DNA of 64,000 bases, taken from contig NZ_QNRK01000019.1 of NCBI RefSeq assembly GCF_003315135.1, forward strand, positions 68,581 to 132,580, written 5' to 3'. Made by a program: the position numbers and the translations under genes. Origin of the DNA: Roseiarcus fermentans. Its GTDB lineage: Bacteria; Pseudomonadota; Alphaproteobacteria; Rhizobiales; Beijerinckiaceae. The notes beneath the pieces are model-generated. The model was not told the DNA's origin, searched no databases, and saw only the letters and a list, made by a program, of their open reading frames with translations. Shown one piece after another: positions 51,118-59,537 of the stretch; positions within the stretch are counted from its first letter, which is position 1; each line of letters starts with the position of its first letter.

Positions 51118-52632
51118 ATGATCGCGGAGTTTGTTGCCTTCATCTCCCGACTGCCGAACGCCTTGGCTCTTGCCGGATTGTTTCTTGTCGCCGGCTTTTT
51201 GGTAACGCGGCTCGCCTTTCGCGAAAATCCGATCGCACGGTTCCTCTGTCAGATAGCGTCTTTCGGCGGCTTTACCGCCATGCTTCTGGCGACAGGCGTC
51301 CTGCCGTCCGAACCGACGCCCAGAGAGGGCCCAGTCTACGCGTCTATCGTCATCAGCGCCTTCAAGATTGTCTGGTGGCTCGCGGCGTCCTGGCTGTTTG
51401 CCGGCTTCTTCCGCGCAGTGCTCGTCTTCAAGAGACAGCCGCGCGATACGAGGTTCCTGCAGGATCTCTTCGTCGGCGTCATCTACGCCGCCGCCGGCCT
51501 CGCCATCGTCGCCAATGTCTTCGATATGCCGGTCGGAGGCTTGCTGGCGGCTTCTGGCGTCGTCGCCATCGTGCTCGGCCTCGCCCTTCAAAGCACGCTC
51601 GGCGACGTCTTCTCCGGCATCGTGCTCAATCTCGCAAAACCCTATCATCCCGGGGACTGGATCATCCTCGACGGCGGCACGGAAGGCTGCGTGGTCGAGA
51701 CCGACTGGCGCGCGACGCATATCCTCACGCCCGATAACGACCTTGCGATCATACCGAACAGCGTCATCGCCAAGGCCAAGCTGATCAACGCAAGCCAGCC
51801 CATGAGGGCGCACGGTCTGACGATCCTCATCAGGCTCGAGCCGACCGTTGCGCCGTCCGGCGGCCGCGCCGCGCTGCAGGCCGCGCTATTGAGCTGCAAT
51901 CGGATTCTCAGGACTCCTGCCCCAACGGTTGTCGTTCGAAGCCTCGACGCCGTCGCGATGGAGTACGAGATTCAGTTTTTCGTTTCCAACGTAGAACAGG
52001 GACCTGACGCGCAGACCGAACTCTTCGATCTCGTTTTCCGGCACTGCGCATCGGCGGGCATCCGCCTTGCCCCGCCATCGGGGAGTCCTGCTCCGCTCGC
52101 GCCGCGCGCCGCCCGCGCAGACGCCTCCGATATGCCGCGGCGCCTGCTCGATCACCTTCCGATCTTCGCCCCGCTGTCCGAGGAGGAGCGCATCCAACTT
52201 GCGCCGAAAATGAAACGAAGAAGCCACAAGGCCGGCGATGTCCTCGTCAAGCAGGGCAGCGTCGCTCAGGCGCTCTTCATACTGACCTCAGGCGTCCTGG
52301 TCGCTATTCAGAGCCACGGGGCGGCTGAGGAGGAGGCGATGCGCCTCGCTCCCGGAGACAGTTTTGGAGAGGCCGGGTTGCTGGCCGGCGCCGCGACCAT
52401 GTTCACGATCCGTGCGCTGACCAAGGCGACGGTCTACGAAATCGCCAAGCTCGATCTTGCCCCGATCCTCGAGGAGAGGCCCGCAATCGCCGCTGAGCTC
52501 GGCGAGATCCTCGCGCGGCGGGTGGCGGTCGGAAAGGCGCGGCTCGAGCAATTCGCCGATCACGACAAGCCCGACGAAAATCTCGCGACGCGGCTTGGCC
52601 AGCGCGTCAAGGACCTCTTCGGCCTGGTGTGA
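51118..52632 (+). CDS. MscS-type mechanosensitive channel with cyclic-nucleotide-binding domain
   Basis: A 504-residue inner-membrane channel. Helices include LALAGLFLVAGFLVTRLAF and the pore-lining GGLLAASGVVAIVLGLALQS, followed by the MscS beta-domain (KPYHPGDWIILDGG, PDNDLAIIPNSVIAKA). Residues ~350-480 form a cNMP-binding domain (KAGDVLVKQGSVAQALFILT, LAPGDSFGEAGLLAGAATMF). The conserved Arg of cAMP binding is not clear, so ligand binding is uncertain. The usual start is the ATG at 51118; the frame is open to 50983. No box is upstream. Confidence 0.88.
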   Translation: MIAEFVAFISRLPNALALAGLFLVAGFLVTRLAFRENPIARFLCQIASFGGFTAMLLATGVLPSEPTPREGPVYASIVISAFKIVWWLAASWLFAGFFRAVLVFKRQPRDTRFLQDLFVGVIYAAAGLAIVANVFDMPVGGLLAASGVVAIVLGLALQSTLGDVFSGIVLNLAKPYHPGDWIILDGGTEGCVVETDWRATHILTPDNDLAIIPNSVIAKAKLINASQPMRAHGLTILIRLEPTVAPSGGRAALQAALLSCNRILRTPAPTVVVRSLDAVAMEYEIQFFVSNVEQGPDAQTELFDLVFRHCASAGIRLAPPSGSPAPLAPRAARADASDMPRRLLDHLPIFAPLSEEERIQLAPKMKRRSHKAGDVLVKQGSVAQALFILTSGVLVAIQSHGAAEEEAMRLAPGDSFGEAGLLAGAATMFTIRALTKATVYEIAKLDLAPILEERPAIAAELGEILARRVAVGKARLEQFADHDKPDENLATRLGQRVKDLFGLV

Positions 52633-52645
52633 TTTGCGAACTCTC

Positions 52646-53770
52646 TTAAGAGCCCTGCGCGGTGACGGACCGGAAGCGCAGGATCGCAAGCCCGAAGAAC
52701 AGCCCGCCGATTCCCGCCACCGCAAGGAATTCCGGCCACACCACGTCGAGGCCCGCGCCGCGGTAGAGGATCGATTGCGCGAACGACACGAAATGGGTCG
52801 AGGGCGAGACTTGCATCGCCGTCGCGAGCCACGGCGGCATGCTCTCGAGCGGCGTATTGCTGCCCGAAAGCATGTTCATGGGCAGAAAGACGAGCATGAA
52901 GAGCAGCCCGAGCTGCGGCATCGAACGCGCCACCGTCCCCAGAAAAATGCCGATCGCAGTCGCGAAAAATAGGTAGATCACGACGCCCGCCATGAACAGC
53001 GGGATCGATCCGGCGATGGGAACGCCAAGAATCAGTCTCACGACAAGGTAAAGCGACAGACCGACCGCCACGGCGATCACCAACCCGTTCGCCCAAATCT
53101 TGGACATCGCAATCTCGAACGGCGTCAGCGGCATGACCAGAAGATGGTCCATGGTCCCATGCTCGCGCTCCCGGACGATCGCCGCTCCCGACAGAATGAT
53201 GGCCAACATCGTCACGCTGTTGATGATTCCCATGACGCTCGTGAACCACGCGGTCGTGATATTCGGATTGAAAGAGATCAACACGTCGAGATTGACTGGC
53301 GACAGCGGAACCCCCTCCGAATTGGAGAGGAAGTCGGTGATCTCGGTCGTGATGATCGACTGCGCGTAGCCAGAACCGAGGCCCGCCTGCACCATAGCGG
53401 TCGCGTCGACGTCGATTTGCAGCCCCGGCCGGCGTCCGCCGAGCACGTCTTGCTCGAAGTTCGCAGGAATATCGACGACGAATGTGTATCGTCCCTTGTC
53501 CATCATGGGAACGATATCGCGTTCGGCGATCATCTGCGGCGGCTGAAACAGCGGCGGCATGAACGCATGCGCGATTCGGCGCGAGAGTTCGGAGCGATCT
53601 TCGTCGACAATGGCGATCGAGCCGTTATGCAACTCTTGCGAATTACTCCGGGCCTGAATCACCACCGCCAGCGAGAACGAGTAGACGACGAGCCCCAAGA
53701 GCACATAGTCGTGCAGGAAGCTCCGCAATTCCTTGACGCCGAGCCAGTAGATGTTCGCAAGCTTGCGCAT
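52646..53770 (-). CDS. ABC-2 type permease (YhhJ/YbhR-like)
   Basis: A 374-residue membrane subunit: N-terminal anchor (LHDYVLLGLVVYSFSLAVVI), a large periplasmic domain, then five C-terminal helices with the ABC-2 signature VREREHGTMDHLLVMPLTPF. The gene starts 3 bp after the fused ATPase/permease and closes the operon. Together with the HlyD-type protein it matches the YhiI-RbbA-YhhJ arrangement of E. coli. It converges on the MscS gene 13 bp away. Confidence 0.88.
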   Translation of the reverse strand: MRKLANIYWLGVKELRSFLHDYVLLGLVVYSFSLAVVIQARSNSQELHNGSIAIVDEDRSELSRRIAHAFMPPLFQPPQMIAERDIVPMMDKGRYTFVVDIPANFEQDVLGGRRPGLQIDVDATAMVQAGLGSGYAQSIITTEITDFLSNSEGVPLSPVNLDVLISFNPNITTAWFTSVMGIINSVTMLAIILSGAAIVREREHGTMDHLLVMPLTPFEIAMSKIWANGLVIAVAVGLSLYLVVRLILGVPIAGSIPLFMAGVVIYLFFATAIGIFLGTVARSMPQLGLLFMLVFLPMNMLSGSNTPLESMPPWLATAMQVSPSTHFVSFAQSILYRGAGLDVVWPEFLAVAGIGGLFFGLAILRFRSVTAQGS

Positions 53771-53773
53771 CGG

Positions 53774-56515
53774 CTAGCGTTCCTGCTTGCGCAGCAAGAG
53801 AACATTCATCAGCGTCAGGACGGGCACAAACACCGCGAGCGCGGCGAGGTCGGGGGTGAGCGCAAGAAAGCCTAACCCCTTGGTGAAAGCGCCGACGCTG
53901 ATCGGCACGAAGTAGGTCATCGGGAACGCGCGACCGAGGATCTGCGCCCCTCCGCCGAGCGACGACACCGGGGTCATCATGCCCGCGAACTGGGTAGCCG
54001 GCAGCACCGTCAAAATGGCGGCGCCGAAAAGCGCCGCGATCTGGGTCCTGGTGAACGCGGAGATCAGCATGCCATAGGCCGTCATGGCGATCACGTAGAT
54101 CAGCACGCCGAGCAGCAGGGCAGTGAAGCTGCCCTTGAGCGGCACCTGGAAGACGAATATCGCCAACAGAAACATCAAGGTGAAATTGGCGAGAGCGACC
54201 CCGACGTAGGGAAGCTGCTTGCCGATCAGAAACTCGAACCGAGTGACCGGAGTCGCGTAGAGGTTGGTGATCGACCCAAGCTCTTTTTCCCGAACGATGG
54301 CGAGCGCCATCAGGATCGCTGGGAATATCGCCAGAAGCAGAGAAATGTTCGCCGGAACCATCGCATAGATGCTGTCGAAGTCCTGGTTGTACTTGAATCT
54401 GAGTTCGATATCCGCGGGGAAGGGCGCGGTCGGAACCGTCGTTATCACCGCCGGGTCGGTCAGATAGAGCGCGTGCATCGCCTGCAGGTAGCCGCGGATG
54501 GTTTCGGCTCGGAACGGCATTGCGCCATCAACCCACGCGCCGACCCAGGCGGGACGTCCGCGCTTGATGTCGCGGCCGAAGCCGGCCGGGATTTCGACCG
54601 CGGCTCTGATGTTCCCGCTTCTCATCCGATTCTCGAGCACGCCGTAGTCGGCGAGAGGCGGCTTCTCGGTAAAGTAACTCGAGCCTCTGAGTTCCTCGAG
54701 ATAGGCGCGGCTTTCGGTGCTTTGGTCATGGTCGAGCACGGCAAAGGAGAGATTGTTGACGTCGGTCGAGACGCCAAAGCCGAACACCAGCATGAGGAGC
54801 GTGGTGCCGAACAGGGAGAAACCGAGCCGGATCGGATCGCGCAGCAACTCGAGGGCCTCGCGGATCGTGTAGGCCAACAAGCGCCGCGGGCTGAACCCTG
54901 AATGCGCCTCTATCGCGGACCGTGGCCGCCGGACTGTCTGGCTTGTCGGCGCGAGGGGCTTCGTCGCGGAGGCGCCTGTTCCCGTCGCCTCTTCGAGATA
55001 GCCGATGAAGGCATCCTCAAGGGTCGCTGCGCCGCGAGACTTGACCAACTGCGCCGGCGTGCCGGTCGCAAGGACGCGACCCGAATCCATGAGAGATATG
55101 CGGTCACAGCGCTCCGCTTCGTTCATGAAATGGGTCGAGACGAAAATCGTCACGTCCTGCCTGCGCGAAAGATCGATCAGCGCCTCCCAGAAGCGATCCC
55201 GCGCAAGCGGATCGACCCCCGAAGTCGGCTCGTCAAGAATGAGAATCTCGGGCTCGTGGACAATGGCGACGGCGAGCGAAAGGCGCTGTCGGATACCCAG
55301 CGGCAGGTCAGAGGCTTGCTGATCCAGATAGTCCGCCAGACCGAACCATGCGATCAGCTCGGAGATGCGCGCCTTCGCTTTGTCGGCCGGGAGGTTATAG
55401 AGGCGGGCGTGAAGCTCGAGGTTCTGCCGGACCGTCAATTCCGTATAGAGCGAGAACGACTGCGACATGTAGCCGACGCGATAGCGCGAGCTCATGTCGC
55501 CAGGCTCCAGCCGTTTCCCGAACAGCAGCGCCTCGCCCAAGGTCGGCGCCAGCAGGCCGGTCAGCATTTTCATCGTGGTCGTCTTGCCGCTGCCGTTCGA
55601 GCCGAGAAAGCCGAAGATCTCGCCGCGCTCGATGGTGAAGCTGACGCGGTCAACCGCGGTGAAGTCGCCGAAGCGGCAGGTGAGATCGCGCGCGACGATA
55701 ATCGGCTCGCCCTCGCCAATGTGTCGCGGCGGGACGTGCAACGCCTTGTGATCGCCGCGCTCCTCAACCGGCAGCAGAGCGATGAACGCCTCCTCGAGGG
55801 TGGCCGCGCCGGCTTTCGCCTTGAGTTCCGTGGGCGAGCCGGTCCCAATCACTTTGCCAGCGTTCATGGCGACCAGCCATTCGAACCGTTCCGCCTCCTC
55901 CATATAGGCTGTAGCGACGAGCACGCTCATGCCCTGGCTGCGAGAGCGCATGCGGTCGATCAACACCCAGAACTGCCGCCGCGACAGCGGATCGACGCCA
56001 GTGGTCGGCTCGTCGAGGATCAGGAGATCGGGATCATGGATGAGGCAGCAGCAGAGTCCGAGCTTCTGCCGCATTCCTCCGGAAAGCTTCTTCGCTGGCC
56101 GGTCGGAAAACGGCGCGAGCCCCGTGCTTTCCAGGAGGTCGCCGACTCTATCGTCCCGTTCCGAACGCGATTGCCCGAACAGGCGGCCAAAAAACTCGAT
56201 GTTCTCCCGGACGCTGAGGTCGGCATAGAGGTTTTTGCCCAGACCCTGGGGCATATAGGCGATGCGCGAACAGATGCGCGACCGATGGGCGGCGTTTGCC
56301 ATGTCGCCGTCGAGGACCAGAACGCTCCCGGACTGGATCTGTCGCGAACCCGCGATCAGGCTCAAGAGCGTGGACTTGCCGACGCCGTCGGGCCCGATGA
56401 AGCCGACCATGCAACCGGCTGGGATTTCGATCGAGACGTCGTCCAGCGCGATCACATGGCCGTATCTCTGAGTGACGCCCGCGATCCGCGCGACCGGGCG
56501 CGCGGGGCCGTTCAC
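53774..56515 (-). CDS. rbbA: RbbA-type fusion: two ABC ATPases plus ABC-2 permease
   Basis: A 913-residue protein with two ATPase domains and a C-terminal permease. First: Walker A GPDGVGKSTLL, signature LSGGMRQKLGL, Walker B LLILDEPTTGVDP. Second: GSNGSGKTTTMK, a degenerate signature LPLGIRQRLSLA, ILILDEPTSGVDP. The permease ends the protein with VREKELGSITNLYATPVTRF. RbbA of E. coli has this order and is described as a ribosome-associated ATPase, though the operon context here suggests export. The start overlaps the upstream HlyD gene by 4 bp. Confidence 0.88.
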   Translation of the reverse strand: MNGPARPVARIAGVTQRYGHVIALDDVSIEIPAGCMVGFIGPDGVGKSTLLSLIAGSRQIQSGSVLVLDGDMANAAHRSRICSRIAYMPQGLGKNLYADLSVRENIEFFGRLFGQSRSERDDRVGDLLESTGLAPFSDRPAKKLSGGMRQKLGLCCCLIHDPDLLILDEPTTGVDPLSRRQFWVLIDRMRSRSQGMSVLVATAYMEEAERFEWLVAMNAGKVIGTGSPTELKAKAGAATLEEAFIALLPVEERGDHKALHVPPRHIGEGEPIIVARDLTCRFGDFTAVDRVSFTIERGEIFGFLGSNGSGKTTTMKMLTGLLAPTLGEALLFGKRLEPGDMSSRYRVGYMSQSFSLYTELTVRQNLELHARLYNLPADKAKARISELIAWFGLADYLDQQASDLPLGIRQRLSLAVAIVHEPEILILDEPTSGVDPLARDRFWEALIDLSRRQDVTIFVSTHFMNEAERCDRISLMDSGRVLATGTPAQLVKSRGAATLEDAFIGYLEEATGTGASATKPLAPTSQTVRRPRSAIEAHSGFSPRRLLAYTIREALELLRDPIRLGFSLFGTTLLMLVFGFGVSTDVNNLSFAVLDHDQSTESRAYLEELRGSSYFTEKPPLADYGVLENRMRSGNIRAAVEIPAGFGRDIKRGRPAWVGAWVDGAMPFRAETIRGYLQAMHALYLTDPAVITTVPTAPFPADIELRFKYNQDFDSIYAMVPANISLLLAIFPAILMALAIVREKELGSITNLYATPVTRFEFLIGKQLPYVGVALANFTLMFLLAIFVFQVPLKGSFTALLLGVLIYVIAMTAYGMLISAFTRTQIAALFGAAILTVLPATQFAGMMTPVSSLGGGAQILGRAFPMTYFVPISVGAFTKGLGFLALTPDLAALAVFVPVLTLMNVLLLRKQER

Positions 56516-57651
56516 GGCGCGACGTCCCCTTGCAATTTGGTTGGCCAGGCGAGCGTGGGATCATATTTGACGTAGCCGACCCCGGGGAGGCCGCTTCTGA
56601 CCGAGGCTGCGTGCTCGCGCAATCGCTCCGGATCGATCTTCACCCGGACGCGGAACATCAGAAGATCGCGCTCGTCCTTCGTCTCTACGGTCTTCGGCGT
56701 GAACTGCGCCTGCCTCGCGACGAACGCGACCTTCGCCGGGATCGCAATTGCGGGCAGGGCGTCGAGCACAATGCGCGCGTCGGAGCCGATCTCCACTTTT
56801 CCGGCCTGGTCGGTAGGAAGATAAATGTCCATGTAGACGTATTCGATGTCGAGCATGGTGAAGACTTTGCCGCCGGCGGGCATGACCTCGCCGATATTCG
56901 CGACCCTGTACTCGATGCGCCCGTTGCGCGGCGCGACGAGCGTGTTGTCGGCGATGTTGACCTTGTAGAGTTCGACGTCGTGGGTCGCGGCGTCGAGCGT
57001 TCGCGCCGCTTCGCCGACGCGGTCGTTCGCAGCGGTGAGGGCGGCCCCGGCGCCGTTGAGCGTCTGCCTTCGCTCGTCCAGCAGTTCGTTGGTGGCGAAG
57101 CCTTGCTTGACCAGCGTGCTGGTGCGGTCGAACTGCTGTTGGGCGAGGGTGACCTGGGTCGTCTCCTGGACGACTTCGGCGTGCGCCGCATCGAGGCTCT
57201 GCTGCGCGCCTTGCACCTGAGCCTCGGATTTCTCCAGAGTGGCCTCAAGGTCCCGCGTGTCCATGCGGGCGACAACCTGCTGTGGCTTCAGCATGTCGCC
57301 TTCGTCCGCGTCCATTTCGATAATGCGGCCGGCGAACTTGGTGTCGATATCGATCTCGTCCGCCTCGATCCTTCCGTTGCCCGACACGATCCCCAAGGGG
57401 AGGCCGCCCTGCCGGCTGTGCCACCAATAGGCGCTGCCGCCACAGGCGCCGAGAATGACGATCGCCAGAAGACCCAGCGTCTTCCATCTCGATCGCACGC
57501 GCGGCGCAGGGACGACCGCCGGAGCGGCAGGCAGCGCCGGAAGTGCGGGTGCGACCCCATGGTCGGAAGGCGGCAGCACGTCGCCACGCCTGACTTTGTC
57601 GTCCGGCGATGGGCTCGATGGAGCCAAAATCTGGTTGTCGTCTTTGCTCAT
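56512..57651 (-). CDS. HlyD-family membrane-fusion protein (YhiI-like)
   Basis: A 379-residue periplasmic adaptor anchored by one N-terminal helix (TLGLLAIVILGACGGSAYWW), with a Pro-rich cytoplasmic start, a lipoyl half (GNGRIEADEIDIDTKFAGRI), a coiled-coil hairpin (EATLEKSEAQVQGAQQSLDA) and a second half (NTLVAPRNGRIEYRVANIGE). It would link the RbbA/YhhJ permease to an outer-membrane channel, which is not encoded here. ATG 57651 gives MSKDDNQILAP; the frame stays open further up through the box, which cannot be coding. Confidence 0.88.
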   Translation of the reverse strand: MSKDDNQILAPSSPSPDDKVRRGDVLPPSDHGVAPALPALPAAPAVVPAPRVRSRWKTLGLLAIVILGACGGSAYWWHSRQGGLPLGIVSGNGRIEADEIDIDTKFAGRIIEMDADEGDMLKPQQVVARMDTRDLEATLEKSEAQVQGAQQSLDAAHAEVVQETTQVTLAQQQFDRTSTLVKQGFATNELLDERRQTLNGAGAALTAANDRVGEAARTLDAATHDVELYKVNIADNTLVAPRNGRIEYRVANIGEVMPAGGKVFTMLDIEYVYMDIYLPTDQAGKVEIGSDARIVLDALPAIAIPAKVAFVARQAQFTPKTVETKDERDLLMFRVRVKIDPERLREHAASVRSGLPGVGYVKYDPTLAWPTKLQGDVAP

Positions 57652-57862
57652 GTCAGGCTGCCTGTCGCGCCGAGCGCGTATGCGCGGGAAGTGCCGCAGC
57701 TTTTGGCGACGCCGTTCCCCACGTGCTGCTCTCTCAATGTTCAGGCTCCTCCCGCGATGAGGAGTGGCGCAGCCGTCTGCCCCGACGGGTCGTCGTGGCT
57801 TTGAACGCATGGCGCTTCGTAGCCGATCGCCATCAGTTAGCCGTGAAGGCGCGCGGAACATA

Positions 57863-57880
57863 AGGTTCGGAATCTACTCA
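57863..57880 (-). promoter_or_regulatory. FixJ-like box 17, upstream of the RbbA export operon
   Basis: Reads TGAGTAGATTCCGAACCT. A -10-like TAACTG is at 57839-57834, 27 nt after the core. It ends 211 bp before the start at 57651. Confidence 0.82.
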
Positions 57881-57967
57881 GAGGATAGCGGCGCCCGTGG
57901 CGCTTCCGTCGCGTCGCCGCGCCTGTCGTCTCGGCGCCAATCGTCATCGCCTTCGTCGGGTGGGGGA

Positions 57968-57985
57968 TGAGTAGTTTCCGAGGCT
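57968..57985 (+). promoter_or_regulatory. FixJ-like box 18, upstream of the Old Yellow Enzyme
   Basis: Reads the consensus TGAGTAGTTTCCGAGGCT. It ends 144 bp before the start at 58130. No TA lies at the usual -10 distance. It is divergent to box 17, 87 bp apart. Confidence 0.8.
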
Positions 57986-58129
57986 ATCAAACCGTCCGTT
58001 TCTGGAGGCTCTTGAACATGACGCATTACGATCGCGGACGGGTTCCTGGACGGGCGGGCAGTTGCAAAACGCCGTCCGCGCTAACCGTTGATATCCGTTG
58101 CGGCGACCATTGATCGAGGACAAGAGACG

Positions 58130-59278
58130 ATGAAGAAATCTTACGAGACCCGCACGGCCCGGGCTCTTTTCCAACCCGCCGAAGCCGGCGTAATGAAACT
58201 CGCCAACCGCATCGTGATGGCGCCTCTAACGAGAAATCGCGCCGGTCCGGGCCTGGTGCCGGGTCCCTTTGCCGTTGAATATTACGCACAACGCGCCACG
58301 GCCGGCCTGATCATCGCCGAAGCCACCCAGATCTCGGCCCAGGCGCAGGGCTACGCGAATACGCCGGGCTGCTATACCGACGATCAGGTCCGCGGCTGGA
58401 AAGCCGTCACCGACGCCGTGCACGCCAAAGGCGGGACGATCGTCGTTCAGCTTTGGCATACCGGCCGCGTCTCTCACACAAGCTTCCAGAAGGACGGTCA
58501 GGCGCCCGTTGGACCCTCGGCAATCCGGGCGAGAACCAAGACCTTTGTCGCGAACGAGGGCTTCGTCGACGCGTCGACGCCTCGCGCGCTCGATCTCAAA
58601 GAGATCCCCGGCATTGTCGAAGACTTCCGCTATGCCTCGACCTGCGCCATCGAGGCCGGTTTCGACGGCGTTGAGCTGCATGGCGCGCACGGCTACCTGC
58701 TCGACGCCTTTCTGCGCGACGGAACCAACCATCGCACCGACGCCTACGGCGGCTCGATCGAGAACCGCTCGCGGCTGCTCCTCGAGGTCGTGAAGACTTG
58801 CGCCGAGGCGATCGGCGCCGCCCGCCTCGGCGTTCGGCTCTCGCCGGTCTCCACCGCCGGGGACTCACGAGACAGCAATCCGCAGGCCCTGTTCAATCAC
58901 GTCGTGAAGGGCCTCAACCCATTTGGCCTGGCGTACGTACATGTGGTGGAGGGCGAGACCGGCGGACCCCGCTACACGATTCCGTTCGACTATCCTGCGC
59001 TGCATGCCTGTTTCGATGGCGTCTGGATGGTCAACAACGGCTACGACCGGAAGCTGGCGATCGACGCGGTCGCAAGCGGACGCGCCGATCTTGTGTCGTT
59101 CGGACGCCTCTTCATCGCCAATCCGGATCTTGTGGAGCGCTTGCGCGAAAACGCTCCGCTCAACCCGCTGATGGGCCAGGAGACATTCTACGGCGGCGGC
59201 GCCCACGGCTACACCGACTATCCCACCCTGGAACAAAGCCGCGCCGCCACCGACGCCAGTGAGCTGGCGCCAGTCTGA
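58130..59278 (+). CDS. Old Yellow Enzyme family alkene reductase (NemA-like)
   Basis: A 382-residue FMN-dependent TIM-barrel ene-reductase using NAD(P)H on activated alkenes, nitro-esters or N-ethylmaleimide-like electrophiles. Marks: NRIVMAPLTRNRAGPGLVPG, VQLWHTGRVSH, the substrate-binding HGAHGYLLDAFLRDGTNHRT, YGGSIENRSRLLLEVV and the phosphate-binding VSFGRLFIANPDLVERL. GAGGACAAGAG precedes the ATG at 58130. It stands alone behind box 18 and fits electrophile detoxification or redox balance. Confidence 0.92.
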   Translation: MKKSYETRTARALFQPAEAGVMKLANRIVMAPLTRNRAGPGLVPGPFAVEYYAQRATAGLIIAEATQISAQAQGYANTPGCYTDDQVRGWKAVTDAVHAKGGTIVVQLWHTGRVSHTSFQKDGQAPVGPSAIRARTKTFVANEGFVDASTPRALDLKEIPGIVEDFRYASTCAIEAGFDGVELHGAHGYLLDAFLRDGTNHRTDAYGGSIENRSRLLLEVVKTCAEAIGAARLGVRLSPVSTAGDSRDSNPQALFNHVVKGLNPFGLAYVHVVEGETGGPRYTIPFDYPALHACFDGVWMVNNGYDRKLAIDAVASGRADLVSFGRLFIANPDLVERLRENAPLNPLMGQETFYGGGAHGYTDYPTLEQSRAATDASELAPV

Positions 59279-59290
59279 CGAGGCCGGCCC

Positions 59291-59327
59291 GCGGGAGGCT
59301 TAAGCCTAAGCCGACTGAGCCTCCCGC
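59291..59327. terminator. two-sided terminator hairpin between OYE and a small gene
   Basis: GCGGGAGGCT at 59291-59300 pairs perfectly with AGCCTCCCGC at 59318-59327 around a 17-nt loop. It follows the OYE stop by 12 bp and overlaps the last codons of the convergent small gene, so it could end transcription from both sides. Confidence 0.55.
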
Positions 59328-59497
59328 CCCTTGAGAAGCTCGGCCAACAAAGCTTCCTGCTCGGCGATCCGGACAGCTGATCTCGCTTCGTCCGCCCCGC
59401 CGGAATAGGCTGCGGCCTGCTCGGTCAGCTCACGGATATTGTCGCGAACATCGGCGATGCGGATTTCGAAGTCTGTCGAGGGAGTAGGGTAGGACAT
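59306..59497 (-). CDS. small helical protein, unknown function
   Basis: A 63-residue helical protein: FEIRIADVRDNIRELTEQAA and AVRIAEQEALLAELLKGREA. An AGGAA site precedes the ATG at 59497. It sits 40 bp after the nitroreductase gene on the same strand and is probably co-transcribed. No family recognised; a coiled-coil partner protein is possible. Confidence 0.6.
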   Translation of the reverse strand: MSYPTPSTDFEIRIADVRDNIRELTEQAAAYSGGADEARSAVRIAEQEALLAELLKGREAQSA

Positions 59498-59537
59498 TGG
59501 GTTTCCTATCGTGTTCGAAAGGCGGACGAAGAATGTC

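Noticed and set aside
54902..56575. 557-codon open frame antisense to the RbbA-type gene
   Set aside because: Same reason: low-complexity charged translation opposite an intact two-ATPase transporter.
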